Assembly: GCF_036518555.1 (NCBI RefSeq)
Contig: NZ_DATDMY010000201.1
Span: forward strand, 1-14,652
DNA length: 14,652 bases
Source: Dokdonella_A sp036518555
Lineage (GTDB): Bacteria; Pseudomonadota; Gammaproteobacteria; Xanthomonadales; Rhodanobacteraceae
Reading direction: 5' to 3'
Shown here: one piece after another, positions 13,234 to 14,652 of the stretch
How positions within the stretch are numbered: position 1 is the stretch's first letter
How the letters are laid out: every line of letters starts with the position of its first letter
Made by a program: the position numbers and the translations under genes
The notes under the pieces: generated by a model
Told to the model about the DNA's origin: nothing
Databases searched by the model: none
Seen by the model: the letters and a program-made list of their open reading frames with translations, nothing else

Positions 13234-13569
13234 TCAAGCGGGGGTCTCGACCGTGAAGCTCTCGCCGCAGCCGCATTCGCCGGTCGCGTTCGGATTGCGG
13301 AACACGAACGTCGCGTTGAGGCCCTGGCGCTGGAAGTCGATCTCCGTCCCGTCGACGAACGGCAACGCCTTGCGCTCGACGATGAGGCGGACGCCGTCCT
13401 GCTCGAACACCGTATCGTCGCCCGCGACCGTCGTCGCGATGTCGACCGTGTAACCGAAGCCGGAACAACCGGTGCGCTTGATCCCGAAGCGCACGCCGCA
13501 GGCCCGCGGGTCCTTCGCGAGGTAGTCCTGCATGCGTTGGCGCGCAGCGGCGGTGAGCTGGATCGTCAT
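13234..13569 (-). CDS. A-type iron-sulfur cluster carrier (IscA/ErpA/SufA family)
   Basis: A 111-residue HesB/IscA-family protein that carries Fe-S clusters to apoproteins. The three ligand cysteines are present: C35 in TGCSGFGY (33-40) and C99 and C101 in GECGCGESF (97-105), with the classical 64- and 2-residue spacing. The full core is present, so it should be functional. Sequence alone does not separate IscA, ErpA and SufA; the gene is not next to iscSU, hscBA or suf genes, so a stand-alone ErpA-like or general carrier role is likely. The start MTIQLT at 13569 is the family N-terminus; GGAGG lies 12 bases upstream, rather far. The gene diverges from asnS. Confidence 0.94.
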   Translation of the reverse strand: MTIQLTAAARQRMQDYLAKDPRACGVRFGIKRTGCSGFGYTVDIATTVAGDDTVFEQDGVRLIVERKALPFVDGTEIDFQRQGLNATFVFRNPNATGECGCGESFTVETPA

Positions 13570-13600
13570 GGCGGGAAAGGAGCCTCCAATCGGTGCCACC

Positions 13601-13643
13601 ATCATAGCGCGCCGTGCCCGGCTGGACGCCGATCCGCTATGAT
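13601..13643. promoter_or_regulatory. Divergent promoter region between the Fe-S carrier gene and asnS
   Basis: Two TATGAT -10 elements face away from each other: minus strand at 13606 to 13601 for the Fe-S carrier gene and plus strand at 13638-13643 for asnS. Both sit in the same context, so CGCTATGAT forms a 9-bp inverted repeat (13601-13609 and 13635-13643). Neither has a convincing -35 at 17-18 bases, and any -35 regions would overlap, so the two promoters may compete or share an activator. Confidence 0.5.
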
Positions 13644-13698
13644 CGATGGTCTTTCGTCGCCCCTCGCAGATGGGCGCTTCGGCCAGGAGTTTCAAGAC

Positions 13699-14652
13699 AT
13701 GTCGCGCATCGACGACGACGCGGTGAAGGTGGTGGACGTCAAGCATGCGCTGTCGGGCGCGATCGCCCCGGGCAGCAGGGTGCGCATCAACGGCTGGGTG
13801 CGCACGCGTCGCGACTCCAAGGCCGGCCTGTCGTTCGTGAGCCTCAGCGACGGCTCGTGCTTCGACCCGATCCAGATCGTCGCCCCGGCGACCCTCGCCA
13901 ACTACGAGGGCGAAGTGCTGCGCCTGAGCGCCGGCTGTGCGATCAGCGCCGAGGGCGAACTCGTGGCCTCGCAAGGCAAGGGCCAGTCGTTCGAGGTGCA
14001 GGCGAGTTCGCTCGCCGTGGTCGGCTGGATCGAGGACCCCGAGACCTACCCGATCCAACCGAAGCCGCATTCGCCGGAGTTCCTGCGCGAAGTCGCCCAC
14101 TTGCGGCCGCGCACGAACCTGTTCGGCGCGGTCAGCCGCGTGCGCCACACGATCGCTCAGGCGATCCACCGCTATTTCGACGAGCACGGCTACTTCTGGG
14201 TCAACACGCCGATCATCACGACCTCGGACACCGAGGGCGCGGGCGAGATGTTCCGCGTCTCGACGCTCGACCTCATGAACCTGCCGAAGACCGACAAGGG
14301 CGCGATCGACTTCAGGAAGGACTTCTTCGGCAAGGAAGCGTTCCTGACCGTGTCCGGCCAGCTCAACGTCGAGGCGTACTGCCTCGCGCTGAGCAAGGTG
14401 TACACGTTCGGTCCGACATTCCGCGCGGAGAACTCGCACACGACGCGCCACCTCGCCGAGTTCTGGATGGTCGAACCGGAGATCGCGTTCGCCGACCTCG
14501 CCGAGGACGCGCGCGTCGCCGAGGAGTTCCTCAAGTTCGTCTTCCGCATGGTGCTCGCCGAGCGCCCGGACGACATGGCGTTCTTCGCCGAGCGGGTCGA
14601 GAAGACGGCGATCTCGCGCCTCGAGGCGATCATCGCCGCGCCGTTCGCGCAG
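13699..14652 (+). CDS. asnS: Asparaginyl-tRNA synthetase (5' part, runs off the right edge)
   Basis: A class IIb aminoacyl-tRNA synthetase charging tRNA-Asn with asparagine. The visible 318 residues are open to the window end; the full protein is about 460-470 residues. The N-terminal anticodon-binding OB fold covers about 20-107 (NGWVRTRRDSKAGLSFVSL at 31-49). Motif 1 lies around HLRPRTNLFGAVSRVR (134-149). GAGEMF (180-185) and VSGQLNVEAY (218-227) are substrate-region signatures shared by AsnRS. Motif 2 is FGPTFRAENS (237-246) followed by TRHLAEFWMVEPE (249-261). Motif 3 is beyond the window. The start at 13699 has AGGAG 10 bases upstream. Presence of a direct AsnRS suggests the cell need not rely on the amidotransferase route for Asn-tRNA. 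Confidence 0.96.
   Translation, partial: MSRIDDDAVKVVDVKHALSGAIAPGSRVRINGWVRTRRDSKAGLSFVSLSDGSCFDPIQIVAPATLANYEGEVLRLSAGCAISAEGELVASQGKGQSFEVQASSLAVVGWIEDPETYPIQPKPHSPEFLREVAHLRPRTNLFGAVSRVRHTIAQAIHRYFDEHGYFWVNTPIITTSDTEGAGEMFRVSTLDLMNLPKTDKGAIDFRKDFFGKEAFLTVSGQLNVEAYCLALSKVYTFGPTFRAENSHTTRHLAEFWMVEPEIAFADLAEDARVAEEFLKFVFRMVLAERPDDMAFFAERVEKTAISRLEAIIAAPFAQ

Noticed and set aside
13234..14451. Minus-strand extension of the Fe-S carrier frame across asnS to 405 residues
   Set aside because: The carrier family starts at MTIQLT (13569) and the extension is antisense to the genuine asnS coding region.

Overview
The window is a GC-rich stretch of ordinary bacterial chromosome carrying conserved housekeeping genes. 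Gene content and order suggest a gammaproteobacterium of the Xanthomonadales (Lysobacterales) type. The supporting blocks are rpsF-rpsR-rplI followed by dnaB-alr-radA, ypjD divergent from ffh, the first codons of rpsP downstream of ffh, and an A-type Fe-S carrier divergent from asnS. The order-level assignment is inference; no 16S gene or other strong marker is present.

Layout, left to right. At the extreme left edge the first five codons of rpsP (ribosomal protein S16) run off the window on the minus strand. Next, also on the minus strand, is a compact three-gene cassette of exported proteins of unknown role: a DUF1800 protein (4004 to 2256), a DUF1501 protein with a twin-arginine signal (2245 to 764), and a small single-heme protein resembling planctomycete-type cytochrome c (764 to 240). 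The cassette is tightly spaced, with a Shine-Dalgarno that overlaps a stop codon and a 1-base stop/start overlap. It lies between ffh (SRP GTPase) and rpsP, which are neighbours in many gammaproteobacteria. It is the least understood and most interesting system here. ypjD, a CcsA-like membrane protein, diverges from ffh.

In the centre radA, alr and dnaB lie on the minus strand. dnaB has its own promoter region with a perfect consensus DnaA box just upstream. Between dnaB and the ribosomal-protein operon is a 160-bp inverted-repeat element built from a 9-bp unit, followed by a strong intrinsic terminator for rpsF-rpsR-rplI. The ribosomal operon has a good promoter and a leader hairpin that may be the S6:S18 autoregulatory site.

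On the right is an unrecognised membrane protein, then an A-type iron-sulfur carrier, and finally the 5' part of asnS on the plus strand, which runs off the right edge. No tRNA, rRNA, CRISPR array, transposase or phage gene was seen.
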